This document shows, piece after piece, positions 7,656 to 15,919 of a stretch of DNA of 64,000 nt. The stretch is from contig NZ_CP061281.1 of the NCBI RefSeq assembly GCF_014621695.1, positions 1,240,001 through 1,304,000 on the forward strand, read 5' to 3'. The stretch is from Streptomyces xanthii (GTDB taxonomy: Bacteria; Actinomycetota; Actinomycetes; Streptomycetales; Streptomycetaceae). Position 1 is the stretch's first letter. Each line of letters begins with the position of its first letter. The notes below the pieces were generated by a model, which was not told the origin of the DNA, did not search any database, and was given only the letters and a program-made list of their open reading frames with translations. Both the position numbers and the translations under genes were made by a program.

Positions 7656-9747
7656 CGCAGCGCTCCCGCAGCACACGCAGCGCGTCCACATGCTGGGTGG
7701 CACCCTCGGCGACGAGGATCGCGAGGGCCTCGTCGATCAGCGGCAGCACGGTCGCGCGCTCACCGTCCTCGTAGCGGGTCCAGGCGAGGTCGGTGAGGAC
7801 GCGCGCGGTGTTGTAGCCCTCACTGCGGTCGCGGAAGAACTCCAGGGCGTGGTCGAGGCGCGGGAGTGCCTCGTCGTGGCGCCCGGCGCCGCGCAGCGCC
7901 CGGCCGCGGTGGCGTTCCAGCAGGGCGCGGGCCCGGGGCAGGTCGGCGTGGCCTTCGGCGCCGGGCTCGATGCCGTCGAGGATCGCGCCCGCCGCGTCGA
8001 ACCGCTCCAGCGCCTCGGGGTAGCGCCACTGCCGCAGCCGGAGCAGCCCGAGGAACTCGACGGCGGAGGCCTCACCGCGCAGATGCCCAGCCGCCGCCTC
8101 GGCACGTGCGGCGGCGACGGCCTCCGTCTCGGCCTCCGCATGGCGCCCCAACTCGGTGCAGGTGTGGGCCATTTGGGCATGGAGCGCGCCGGACATCCGC
8201 GTGCCGGGCTCCTGCGCGTCGGCGAGCCGTGCACCGGCGCGCAGGGCGGGAAGCAGCGTCTCGTGGTGTCCGGCCTTGAGCTGGAGCGGCCACAGGGCGC
8301 GGCAGATCCGCAGCGCCGTCGGTACGTCCCCCGACTCCTCGGCCGCCGCGACGGCCTCGACGAGAACGGCGGCATCGTCCGCGAGCACGGCGAGGGCGGC
8401 GCCCCGGTCGGCGTACGGTGCCGGGCTGTGGTCCGGCAGGGCGTCGGGGATCCGCCAGCTCTCCGGGAGGGCGGCCCGGGCGGCGTCCACGGCGCGGCGT
8501 TCGTAGTGGGTGAGCGCGCGGGCGAGGGCGGCGGAGCAGGCGGCGATGCCGTCGCCGGCGGCGGCGGTCCGCTCGGCGTGGGCGCGCACCCCGGGACGGT
8601 AGCGGTACCGGCCGTCGCCCGTGCGGTCGAGCAGGAGAGCGTCGGCGAGTTCTTCCAACAGGGCATCGGCGTCGGCCTGTCGGGGTCCGATGATCGCGGC
8701 GGCCGCCGGCGCGTCGAGGGCCGGCCAGGGGCGGAGGGCGGCGAGGCGGTACAGGCGGGCGGCCTCCGGACTCAGTCGCCGGTAGGTGTCCTCGGCCGCG
8801 GCGCCGACCGGGTCGTTCGCTCCGTTCACGGTGGGCTCCAGGGGCGCGTGCGGCACGGTCGACAGGCGGCGGGCCGCGGCGTGCAGGGCGTACGGGTGGC
8901 CGCCGCAGCGATCGAGCACGGCGGGCAGGGTGGCCTTCGCGGCGGCGACGGCGGGCTTGCCGGCGACCTCGGTGAGCAGGCGTTTCGCATCGCGGGGCGG
9001 CAGTGGTCCGAGAGGGACGCGCACGGCGCCGAGTCCGGCGAGCCGGTCGCGGGCTACGACTACGGTGCAGACGCCGGGCGCGGTGACGACGAGGGGCTGC
9101 ACCTGGGCGGTGGACGTGGCGTGGTCGAGGACGACGAGCAGCCGGCGCGCGTCGAGCAGGGAGCGCAGCGCGGTGACGCGGTCGGCCTGTGCGGGCGGTA
9201 TCCGGTCGTCGGGCACGCCGAGTTCGCGCAGGAGCAGGGCCGCGCCCTCGCCGGGACCCCGGCCGCGCAGGTCGGCGTAGAGCTGTCCGTCGGGGAAGCG
9301 GTCGGCGCGCCGCCAGCCCCAGTGGACGGCCACGGCGGTGGTGCCGATGCCTTCGGGGCCGTGCAGCTGCACGGTGCGGGGGCGGCCCGCGAAGGGCCGG
9401 GTCGCTTCGTCGTCGAGCTGCCGCATGACGTCGCGCCGGTCGGTGAAGACGTGCGGCGCCGAGGGCAGCCGGGGCCGGGCGCCGAGCGGTCCGGTGAGCG
9501 GGCTCGCGAGGCCACCGGTCAACCGGCCGAACTCGGCGAGGAGTTCCGGGCGTCCCGCGGCGCTCTCGACGACCAGTCGGGCGACGTGTTCGCGCTGTTC
9601 GGGGGTGGTGGGCGCGGGGACCTCGCGGCCGGTGATGCGGCGCACCAGGGCGCCGGTGGTCTCCCAGGCGCGCTTGCCGGCCTCGTTGGCCATCCCGGAG
9701 CCGACCGCTATCAGCACCCCGGCGACCGCCGTGACCGGATCCACCAT
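7642..9747 (-). CDS. STAND (NB-ARC-like) ATPase with C-terminal TPR repeats
   Basis: The product is 701 aa. A short helical N-terminal effector-like region (1-95) is followed by an NB-ARC-type NTPase (about 100-400) and helical TPR-like repeats (about 450-690, rich in HAEAETEAV and EALPRLDHALEFF repeats). This is the usual Streptomyces regulator/signalling architecture. The P-loop at 130-137 reads GPEGIGTT instead of GxxxxGKT/S: the catalytic Lys is replaced by Thr136. Walker B (LLVVLDHA, Asp208) is retained. ATP hydrolysis may therefore be lost, with nucleotide binding altered. Partner and ligand are unknown. The gene is first (5') on the minus strand ahead of nothing co-oriented nearby, and convergent with the preceding gene. 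Confidence 0.85.
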   Translation of the reverse strand: MVDPVTAVAGVLIAVGSGMANEAGKRAWETTGALVRRITGREVPAPTTPEQREHVARLVVESAAGRPELLAEFGRLTGGLASPLTGPLGARPRLPSAPHVFTDRRDVMRQLDDEATRPFAGRPRTVQLHGPEGIGTTAVAVHWGWRRADRFPDGQLYADLRGRGPGEGAALLLRELGVPDDRIPPAQADRVTALRSLLDARRLLVVLDHATSTAQVQPLVVTAPGVCTVVVARDRLAGLGAVRVPLGPLPPRDAKRLLTEVAGKPAVAAAKATLPAVLDRCGGHPYALHAAARRLSTVPHAPLEPTVNGANDPVGAAAEDTYRRLSPEAARLYRLAALRPWPALDAPAAAAIIGPRQADADALLEELADALLLDRTGDGRYRYRPGVRAHAERTAAAGDGIAACSAALARALTHYERRAVDAARAALPESWRIPDALPDHSPAPYADRGAALAVLADDAAVLVEAVAAAEESGDVPTALRICRALWPLQLKAGHHETLLPALRAGARLADAQEPGTRMSGALHAQMAHTCTELGRHAEAETEAVAAARAEAAAGHLRGEASAVEFLGLLRLRQWRYPEALERFDAAGAILDGIEPGAEGHADLPRARALLERHRGRALRGAGRHDEALPRLDHALEFFRDRSEGYNTARVLTDLAWTRYEDGERATVLPLIDEALAILVAEGATQHVDALRVLRERCVSGA

Positions 9748-9854
9748 GAGTCCACTCCCCCGCGCACCGACAGCCCTGCACCGCCTGACGAATGATCAAG
9801 CCTACGCGCCGGGCACCCCGTTCACAGGGGAACGGGCCGCTCGGGGGCGGGTGT

Positions 9855-10916
9855 TCAGAACTGCCGGGCCGGCCAGTCCAGGAGCCGCGCTCCGATGACC
9901 GCCGTCTGGAGCGTGTACCGGTGCACGGGGTCGGCGGGGTCCGCGCCGGTCAGCTGGTGGATGCGGGCCAGCCGGTAGGTGAAGGCGCGGACGCTGAGGG
10001 AGAGACGGCGGGCGGCCTCGGCGGCGACGCACCCGGTGTCGAAGTACGTGGCGAGCGTGTCGATGAGCGGCTGGGCTCCGCCGCGCGCCTGCTGGAGCGG
10101 GCCGAGCGCATTCTGCACGAGGTCGGCCATGGCCTGCCGGTCGCGGGTCAGCACCGGGTAGACGAGGAGGTCGGCGGCGCGCAGCACCGGGTCCTCCAGT
10201 TCGAGCCGGTCGGCGAGGTCGAGGGCGTTGAGGGCTTCCTCGTAGGACTGGACGACACCGCCGGGGCCCGACTGGGGGCGGCCGATGGCGACGCGGCCGC
10301 CGTCGGTCGCGGCGTGGGCCTGCTTGGCGAAGTGGACGAGGACCTCGTCCTGGTCGCCGGGCGCGATGCAGACGAGACGGCCGTCCTTGGTGGTGAGCAG
10401 GACGTTGCGGTCTCCGAAGCGGGCGCTGAGGGCACGCTCGACGTCGCGCGGGGCCCGGTCGCCCTCGTCGTAGGCGTGGCCGCCCTGGGCGACGGCGACG
10501 GCGTGCGCGTAGGACAGGCGCAGGCCGAAGCGTTCGGCGCGCTCGGCGATCCGGCCGAGGTCGCTGCGCCCGTGGAGGAGGTCGTCGATGAACTCGCGGC
10601 GGGCCGCCTCCTCGCGGCGTACGGCGACGCGCTGGGCGCGCTCGTAGCCCTCGGCGAAGGCGTCGACGCCCTGGGCCACGGCCGCCAGGACGGCGTCCAG
10701 CGTGGTGGCGGCGCCGTACGGGTGGGCGCGGGCCTGGGCCAGGTGGACACCGACGAGCTCCCGCAGTCCGTGTCCCGCCTCCGCGGCGCGCTCTCCCAGG
10801 GCGCGCCGCGAGTCGAGTTCGGCGCGGGTGAGGCGGCGGCCGGTGGCGGAGGCCTCGGCGACGATCCCGGCGAACCCGTCCAGGAACTCGTCCGGTATGC
10901 CCCGCTCCGCCGCCAT
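9855..10916 (-). CDS. PucR/CdaR-type transcriptional regulator
   Basis: The product is 353 aa. The N-terminal half is helical (about 1-110), the centre resembles the degenerate GGDEF-like CdaR sensor domain, and the C-terminus (about 280-350) carries the PucR helix-turn-helix: YFDTGCVAAEAARRLSLSV followed by RAFTYRLARIHQLTG. PucR-family proteins respond to small metabolites such as purine degradation products or sugar acids. The gene lies 80 bp downstream of the AAA ATPase on the same strand and may be co-transcribed with it. ATG at 10916 is the first start consistent with family length. Confidence 0.88.
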   Translation of the reverse strand: MAAERGIPDEFLDGFAGIVAEASATGRRLTRAELDSRRALGERAAEAGHGLRELVGVHLAQARAHPYGAATTLDAVLAAVAQGVDAFAEGYERAQRVAVRREEAARREFIDDLLHGRSDLGRIAERAERFGLRLSYAHAVAVAQGGHAYDEGDRAPRDVERALSARFGDRNVLLTTKDGRLVCIAPGDQDEVLVHFAKQAHAATDGGRVAIGRPQSGPGGVVQSYEEALNALDLADRLELEDPVLRAADLLVYPVLTRDRQAMADLVQNALGPLQQARGGAQPLIDTLATYFDTGCVAAEAARRLSLSVRAFTYRLARIHQLTGADPADPVHRYTLQTAVIGARLLDWPARQF

Positions 10917-10996
10917 GTGTGCCCCTGCCTCGCTCGACTCTCGCCGTGGCCTTTGTAGCGCAGGGGCGGGCAGGGGCCACAGGCGGGGGCGTCCGG

Positions 10997-13900
10997 TCAT
11001 GCCGGGGGCGGGGTGGTGGCGCGAGTGATCGCGGACTCGACGGCGGCGACGCGGTCGGCGAGCAGCCCGAGCGCGGCCACGGCCCGCACGAGCGGATCCG
11101 TCTCGGGGCCGCCGAGGGTGCGGGCGCGCACATGACCTGCCTTGATCTCGGCCCAGCGGGCGAGCTGCCCGCCGGTGAGCGTGCCGCGCAGTTCGGCGAG
11201 CTTGAGGAGGTTGGCCTCGGCGCCGGTGGTCAGGGTCTGGGCCTCGCTCGCGTAATGGTCGGACACGACGGCGTCGAGTTCGTCGTCGTTCATCGCGGGG
11301 TCGATCCGGGCAGCGATCTTGTTCATGTCGCGGTACGAGCCCTGGAGCCGGAAGGGCGGTTCGGTGCGGGTCGCGGGGTCCTGGGCGGCGGACGCGATGT
11401 AGGCGGCGTTGACGGCGAGGACGGTGGTGCGGGCGGCGAGCAGGTGGCGCAGGACGGCGACGACACGCTCGCGCTCGGCGGGCGGGTAGGGGTGGACGAG
11501 CCGGTCGGGGCGTGCGGTGGGGTCGCCGGCGGCGAGGCGGACGAGGAGGTCCAGGTCGGCGCGGTCGCGGCCGGCGAGCGGGGCGAGGTGTTCGTTGGCG
11601 GTGAGCGCGTTCTCGACGAAGGAGAGGGCGAAGGCCTCCTCCCTGCCGGTGAGGACGTCGCCGAGGTTCCACACGTCGGCGCGGTTGGCGAGCATGTCGG
11701 GGATGCGGAAACGGGCGCCGGACTCGGTGTACGGGTTGCCGGCCATGCAGACGGCGAAGCGCTTGCCGCGCAGGTCGTAGGTGCGGGACCGGCCGTTCCA
11801 GACGCCTTCCATGCGGCGCTGGGCGTCGCACAGGGAGATGAACTTCTGGAGGAGCTCGGGCGAGGTGTGCTGGATGTCGTCGAGGTGGAGCAGGACGTTG
11901 TTCCCGGCCTCCAGGGCGAAGTTGACCTTCTCGATCTCCTGGCGGGCGGCCGCGTTCGGGGCCTCCTCGGGGTCGAGCGAGGTGACGCCGTGGCCGAGCG
12001 CGGGACCGTTGACCTTGACGAGGATCATGCCGAGCCGGTCGGCCACGTACTCCATGAGGGTCGTCTTCCCGTATCCAGGCGGCGAGATCAGCAGCAACAG
12101 GCCGCCCGCGCTGCTGAGTTGGGCCGCCAGGTTGTCGCCGATCAGCGGTAGGTACACCTCGTCGATCAGGCGGCCGCGCACGAAGGTCGGCAGGACGTGC
12201 GGGCGGTGCTCGTCCAGGCGCAGCCGGTCGCGTTCGGCGGCGGCGAGGCGGGTGCGGAGCTTCTGGTAGGCGCGGTGTCCGGGGACGGTCTCGGTCCTGA
12301 ACCGGCGCGTGCGGGCGAGGAGTTCGTCGAGCCGCACGGTGAGGGTCCGGGAGCTGACGCGCGGGTGGGTGCCGAGGAGTCCGGTGACGGTGGCGGTGAG
12401 GTCGGCGGCGCCGTCGTAGCGCTCCAGGCCGGGGCAGAGCTCGACGGCGACGGCCTCGGGCAGGTCGGGGGCGCTCTCCCCCGCCGGGTCGGCCGAGGCG
12501 GCGTACGCCTGGAGCCAGGCCTCGACGATCTGGCGCCGGGAGCCGAGGTCGGGCAGTCCGCGCAGGTCCTCCTCGTAGGCGGGGCCGTCCACGGTGCGGC
12601 GGAACTTGTCGAGGAAGGTGCGCACGCGCGGCGAGGTCACGAATCCGGCGGGCGCCGTGCTCAGCTCGTCGAAGAGGTACGCGGCCGCGGCCGCGTCGCC
12701 GTCCATGCGGGCGCCCAGTTCCCGGCGGAAGTCGTCGATCGCGGGGGCGAGTCCGAAGGTGTCGCGGGCGCGGGCGAGGGAGCGGGCCCTGCGGGCGAGC
12801 GGCTCGCGCTCGGCCTCCGGCAGTCCGTGCGCCCAGAACAGCTGGGCCGCGGCGCGGGCGGCCGGGGTGTGCCGCAGGAGTCCCGCGCCGGCGTGCAGGC
12901 GCAGAAGGGCGGTGAGGATCTCGGTGGCGTCGTGGTCGTGGACCCCGCGCTCGTGTCCCTCGTCGTACGCGTCCTCGGCGGCCCGGCGGACCAGTGCGGG
13001 CAGGTCGTCGGCGGCGGCGAGGGCCTCGGCGCCGTGTTCGTCGAGGAGGCGGGCGGCGAGGTGTTCGGCACGGTAGACCTCGGGGGTCTCGGAGGCGAGG
13101 TGCTGCTCCCAGTAGGGGCGGGTCGCGGCGAAGGCGGGGTCGGTGACGGGCGCGCGGTAGTCGGTGCCGGTGACGGCGAAGGCCATGGCGTCGCCGTGCG
13201 GGACGAGGGTGAGCTCCAGGGGCTGGGTGTTGACGGCGAAGCGGTGGCGGCCGAGGCGGATGGTGTCGCCGCCGTCGGTGTAGAGGTCGGCGCGGTCGCG
13301 CAGGGCACGGACGGCTTCCTGCCGGGCTGCGGTGAGGCGGCCCGCGAGTTCGTCGGCGCGCACCTGGTCGCCGAGGGCCCGCAGCTCGTCGATGGTGCGG
13401 CCGACCTTGGCGACGAGCGGGTCGGAGGCGAAGTAGGTGTGGACGGCGTCGGCGGAGTCCAGGGCGGCGGAGCGGCGTGCGACGGTCTCCAGGACGCGCC
13501 CGGCGGAGCCGACGAGGCGTTCGGCGCGGCGGGCACGCTCGTCGGTGAGGCCCTGCTTGCGGGCGGCGAAGACCTCGTGGATCTCGGTCCGCTTGGCCTC
13601 CAGGTCGTCGAGGAACTCCTCGGACTCGGCGAACCGGCCGTGCAGGTCCTCGAGTTGGAGGACGAGCCGGGAGAGGTGTTCGTCGCAGGCCTGCGGGGTG
13701 TCGGCGGCGGCGAGCGCCCCGGTGACGGCCTGCCCGAGGAGGGCGAACTCGGCGGCGAACTCGGCGCGTCCCTCGCGGGCCGTGAGCTCGCGGCGGCGGA
13801 CGTCCAGGGTGGCGCGGGTGCGGTTGACTCCGGCGAGGGCCTCGGCGATGCGCTCCAGGACGGTCGCGCGGACAGTGGCGTCGGCGACGTCGAGTCCGGT

Positions 13901-15817
13901 GACGACCTCGGTGACGGTCTGCAACTGCGCTCCGGTTTCGCGGAGTTCGTCGTGCAGGGCGCCGGACTCGGCGACGGTGGTGAGTTCCTCGGCGCGGCGG
14001 GCCAGCGCTTCGGTCTTCTCGTGGTGGGCGGCGAAGGCGTCTGGGCGGGCGAGGAAGGTGACGGCGCGCTGCCCGGCGGCGGTGATGTCGTCCGCGAGTT
14101 CGGCGGCGAGCGTGTCGATGCGCGCGGCGTCGGCATAGCGCATTTCCTTGAGGGCCAGCAACTGTCCTTGAGCTCGCCGGAGTTCGGTGATGCGCTCGAC
14201 CCATTCGGGTGCGGAGCGCGGGGCCTCGCCGCGGATCCGGCGGACCAGGCCGGTGACGCGGGTGGCGCATTCGGCCAGCCGGTCGGCGGCCTGCCGGGTG
14301 AGGTCGCGCACGGTCGCGTACTCGGTGACGACCTGCTCGGCGGTGGCCTTCAGGGCGTTCAAGGGTTCGCCGAGCGCGCCGAGTTCGGGATCGCCGAGCC
14401 AGTGGTACTGGCCGGTGGCGCGGGCGCAGGCGGCGACGAGGGCCTCGTAGGCGGCGGTGGTGGGCGTGTCGGCGGTGCCGCTGACGGTGCGGGCGACGGC
14501 GAGCGCGTCGGAGATGCCTCGCACCAGGTCGGCGTTGCCGACACGGGCCAGTGGCCCCTCGCCGGCCGGGCGGGCGGCGGCGTGCGCGTCGGACACGTAC
14601 GGGGAGCGCCAGCGCTGCACCGGGTGGACCCGGCCCGGTTCGGCGTCGGCGGCGGTGCGCAGGACGAGGAGCGTGCCGTCGTCGAAGAGGGCGTGGCCGC
14701 GGCAGGCGATCGGGGTGGCGAACTCCTTGCGGATGACGTTGTAGGAGAGCAGCAGGGCGCGTTCGCCGCCGGGCGCCTGGAAGACGTAGAGGACGTCCTC
14801 GCCGTTGGGCGAGCGGACGGTGCGCTCGTACTCCAGTCCTGTGGTGTCGAGGGCGTCGAAACTGCGGTGCTCGCCGGTGGCGAGGACGTGGCCGCCGGGG
14901 AAGACGACGCCCTGCTCGTCGGGGAGGACGCGGCCGGTGCGCCCGAGGCCGTCGAGGCGGACGGTGCGCCGGGTGAGGGTGTCGTGGACGAGGTAGCGGT
15001 CGGTGGTCTCCTTGTAGGGGCGCACGCGCAGCAGGACGAGCGGGCCGACGCGGGCGTGGGCGACGGCCGCGTCGGCGAGCGACTGGAGCGGTTCGTCGAC
15101 AGGCTCGCTGTAGATGCCCTCGCCGGTCTCGGTGTCGTCCTCGGCCTTGAGGGTGAGAGTGCCGTCGAGCGTGTCGACGTACAGTCCGGCGCCGGGGATC
15201 GCGATGTGCGGGTGGCGTCCGGGCACGTGGTCGTCCCGCGTGGTCCGGGTCCAGCGCAGGTCGTGGGCGGGCGGCATGACGTGGTCGCGGTCGCCGCGCG
15301 CGTCGAGGAAGGCGGCGCGGCCGTCGACGGTGAGGCTCCAGCGCAGCACGCGGATGTCGTCGGCCTTGTCGCCGGTGCGGAAGACGGCGAGGAGCTTGCC
15401 GTCGAGGGGGCGCAGCCGGATCAGCCGGGCCGCGCGGTAGTAGCGGTGCAGGGCGCCGAACTCGCGGACGAACTCCGGGTCGTCGAGCAGTCCGGGCACG
15501 GCGCTCGCTTCGAGCGGCTCCAGGCTGTCACGGTCGTGGAGCGTGAACACGTCGGCGACGGCCGGCTCACCGGCGCCGCCGTGCGGCGGGGTGGTGCGGC
15601 CGAAGAGGAGCAGGTCGCCGACGGCGACGACGTCGCGTGCCACGGCCGGGTGCCCGGTGCCGAGGTGCTCGGTGCCGTCGAGGGCGAGGCCGGTGGAGCC
15701 GAAGGTCTCCAGGCGGCGCTCGTTGAGTTCGCCGGCCCGCTCGGCGAGCTGCCGGGCCTGCCCGGCGAGCCGGTCGCGCAGGACGTCGTACGTGCCCGCG
15801 TCCAGACCCGTTTCCAT
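10997..15817 (-). CDS. giant AAA ATPase ('DNA repair ATPase' family)
   Basis: The product is 1606 aa. Residues 1-410 are beta-rich and propeller-like. About 420-760 is a long coiled coil (RAQGQLLALKEM, RAEELTTVAESG, RRRELTAREGRAE). A helical spacer follows, and the AAA core is at about 1240-1450: Walker A PPGYGKTT, Walker B LLHLDDIQ and a sensor CMAGNPYTE. The core resembles MoxR-type ATPases. Related proteins are annotated as DNA repair ATPases from similarity alone; their biology is unclear. The neighbour upstream on the same strand is a flotillin, a pairing I recall from other bacteria, which suggests an envelope-stress or membrane-associated remodelling role (inference). ATG at 15817 has AGAGGGAA upstream; an in-frame start at 15862 would add 15 residues. 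Confidence 0.88.
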   Translation of the reverse strand: METGLDAGTYDVLRDRLAGQARQLAERAGELNERRLETFGSTGLALDGTEHLGTGHPAVARDVVAVGDLLLFGRTTPPHGGAGEPAVADVFTLHDRDSLEPLEASAVPGLLDDPEFVREFGALHRYYRAARLIRLRPLDGKLLAVFRTGDKADDIRVLRWSLTVDGRAAFLDARGDRDHVMPPAHDLRWTRTTRDDHVPGRHPHIAIPGAGLYVDTLDGTLTLKAEDDTETGEGIYSEPVDEPLQSLADAAVAHARVGPLVLLRVRPYKETTDRYLVHDTLTRRTVRLDGLGRTGRVLPDEQGVVFPGGHVLATGEHRSFDALDTTGLEYERTVRSPNGEDVLYVFQAPGGERALLLSYNVIRKEFATPIACRGHALFDDGTLLVLRTAADAEPGRVHPVQRWRSPYVSDAHAAARPAGEGPLARVGNADLVRGISDALAVARTVSGTADTPTTAAYEALVAACARATGQYHWLGDPELGALGEPLNALKATAEQVVTEYATVRDLTRQAADRLAECATRVTGLVRRIRGEAPRSAPEWVERITELRRAQGQLLALKEMRYADAARIDTLAAELADDITAAGQRAVTFLARPDAFAAHHEKTEALARRAEELTTVAESGALHDELRETGAQLQTVTEVVTGLDVADATVRATVLERIAEALAGVNRTRATLDVRRRELTAREGRAEFAAEFALLGQAVTGALAAADTPQACDEHLSRLVLQLEDLHGRFAESEEFLDDLEAKRTEIHEVFAARKQGLTDERARRAERLVGSAGRVLETVARRSAALDSADAVHTYFASDPLVAKVGRTIDELRALGDQVRADELAGRLTAARQEAVRALRDRADLYTDGGDTIRLGRHRFAVNTQPLELTLVPHGDAMAFAVTGTDYRAPVTDPAFAATRPYWEQHLASETPEVYRAEHLAARLLDEHGAEALAAADDLPALVRRAAEDAYDEGHERGVHDHDATEILTALLRLHAGAGLLRHTPAARAAAQLFWAHGLPEAEREPLARRARSLARARDTFGLAPAIDDFRRELGARMDGDAAAAAYLFDELSTAPAGFVTSPRVRTFLDKFRRTVDGPAYEEDLRGLPDLGSRRQIVEAWLQAYAASADPAGESAPDLPEAVAVELCPGLERYDGAADLTATVTGLLGTHPRVSSRTLTVRLDELLARTRRFRTETVPGHRAYQKLRTRLAAAERDRLRLDEHRPHVLPTFVRGRLIDEVYLPLIGDNLAAQLSSAGGLLLLISPPGYGKTTLMEYVADRLGMILVKVNGPALGHGVTSLDPEEAPNAAARQEIEKVNFALEAGNNVLLHLDDIQHTSPELLQKFISLCDAQRRMEGVWNGRSRTYDLRGKRFAVCMAGNPYTESGARFRIPDMLANRADVWNLGDVLTGREEAFALSFVENALTANEHLAPLAGRDRADLDLLVRLAAGDPTARPDRLVHPYPPAERERVVAVLRHLLAARTTVLAVNAAYIASAAQDPATRTEPPFRLQGSYRDMNKIAARIDPAMNDDELDAVVSDHYASEAQTLTTGAEANLLKLAELRGTLTGGQLARWAEIKAGHVRARTLGGPETDPLVRAVAALGLLADRVAAVESAITRATTPPPA

Positions 15818-15868
15818 GTGCGGGTTCCCTCTCGTTCGTCTCGGTGGTGAGGTGCCGCCCAAGCGGTG

Positions 15869-15912
15869 CCCGGCCGGGGCCGCCCACCCCCGTGGGGCGG
15901 TCCCGGCCGGGG
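15869..15912. terminator. GC-rich hairpin between flotillin and AAA ATPase genes
   Basis: Arms 15869-15887 and 15894-15912 pair over about 18 bp (CCCGGCCGGG outer block, GCCGCCCA/TGGGGCGGT inner block with one bulge) with a loop of about 6 nt. It lies in the 102-bp gap after the flotillin stop and before the ATPase start on the minus strand. It could reduce read-through so that the flotillin is made in excess over the ATPase. No U-tract follows, as is common in Streptomyces. Confidence 0.6.
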
Positions 15913-15919
15913 TCTCGGG

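Noticed and set aside
12197..15850. Plus-strand 1217-codon open frame antisense to the AAA ATPase
   Set aside because: Composition (Gly/Val/Glu/Asp) is the mirror of the real minus-strand coding sequence, with no domain or start context.
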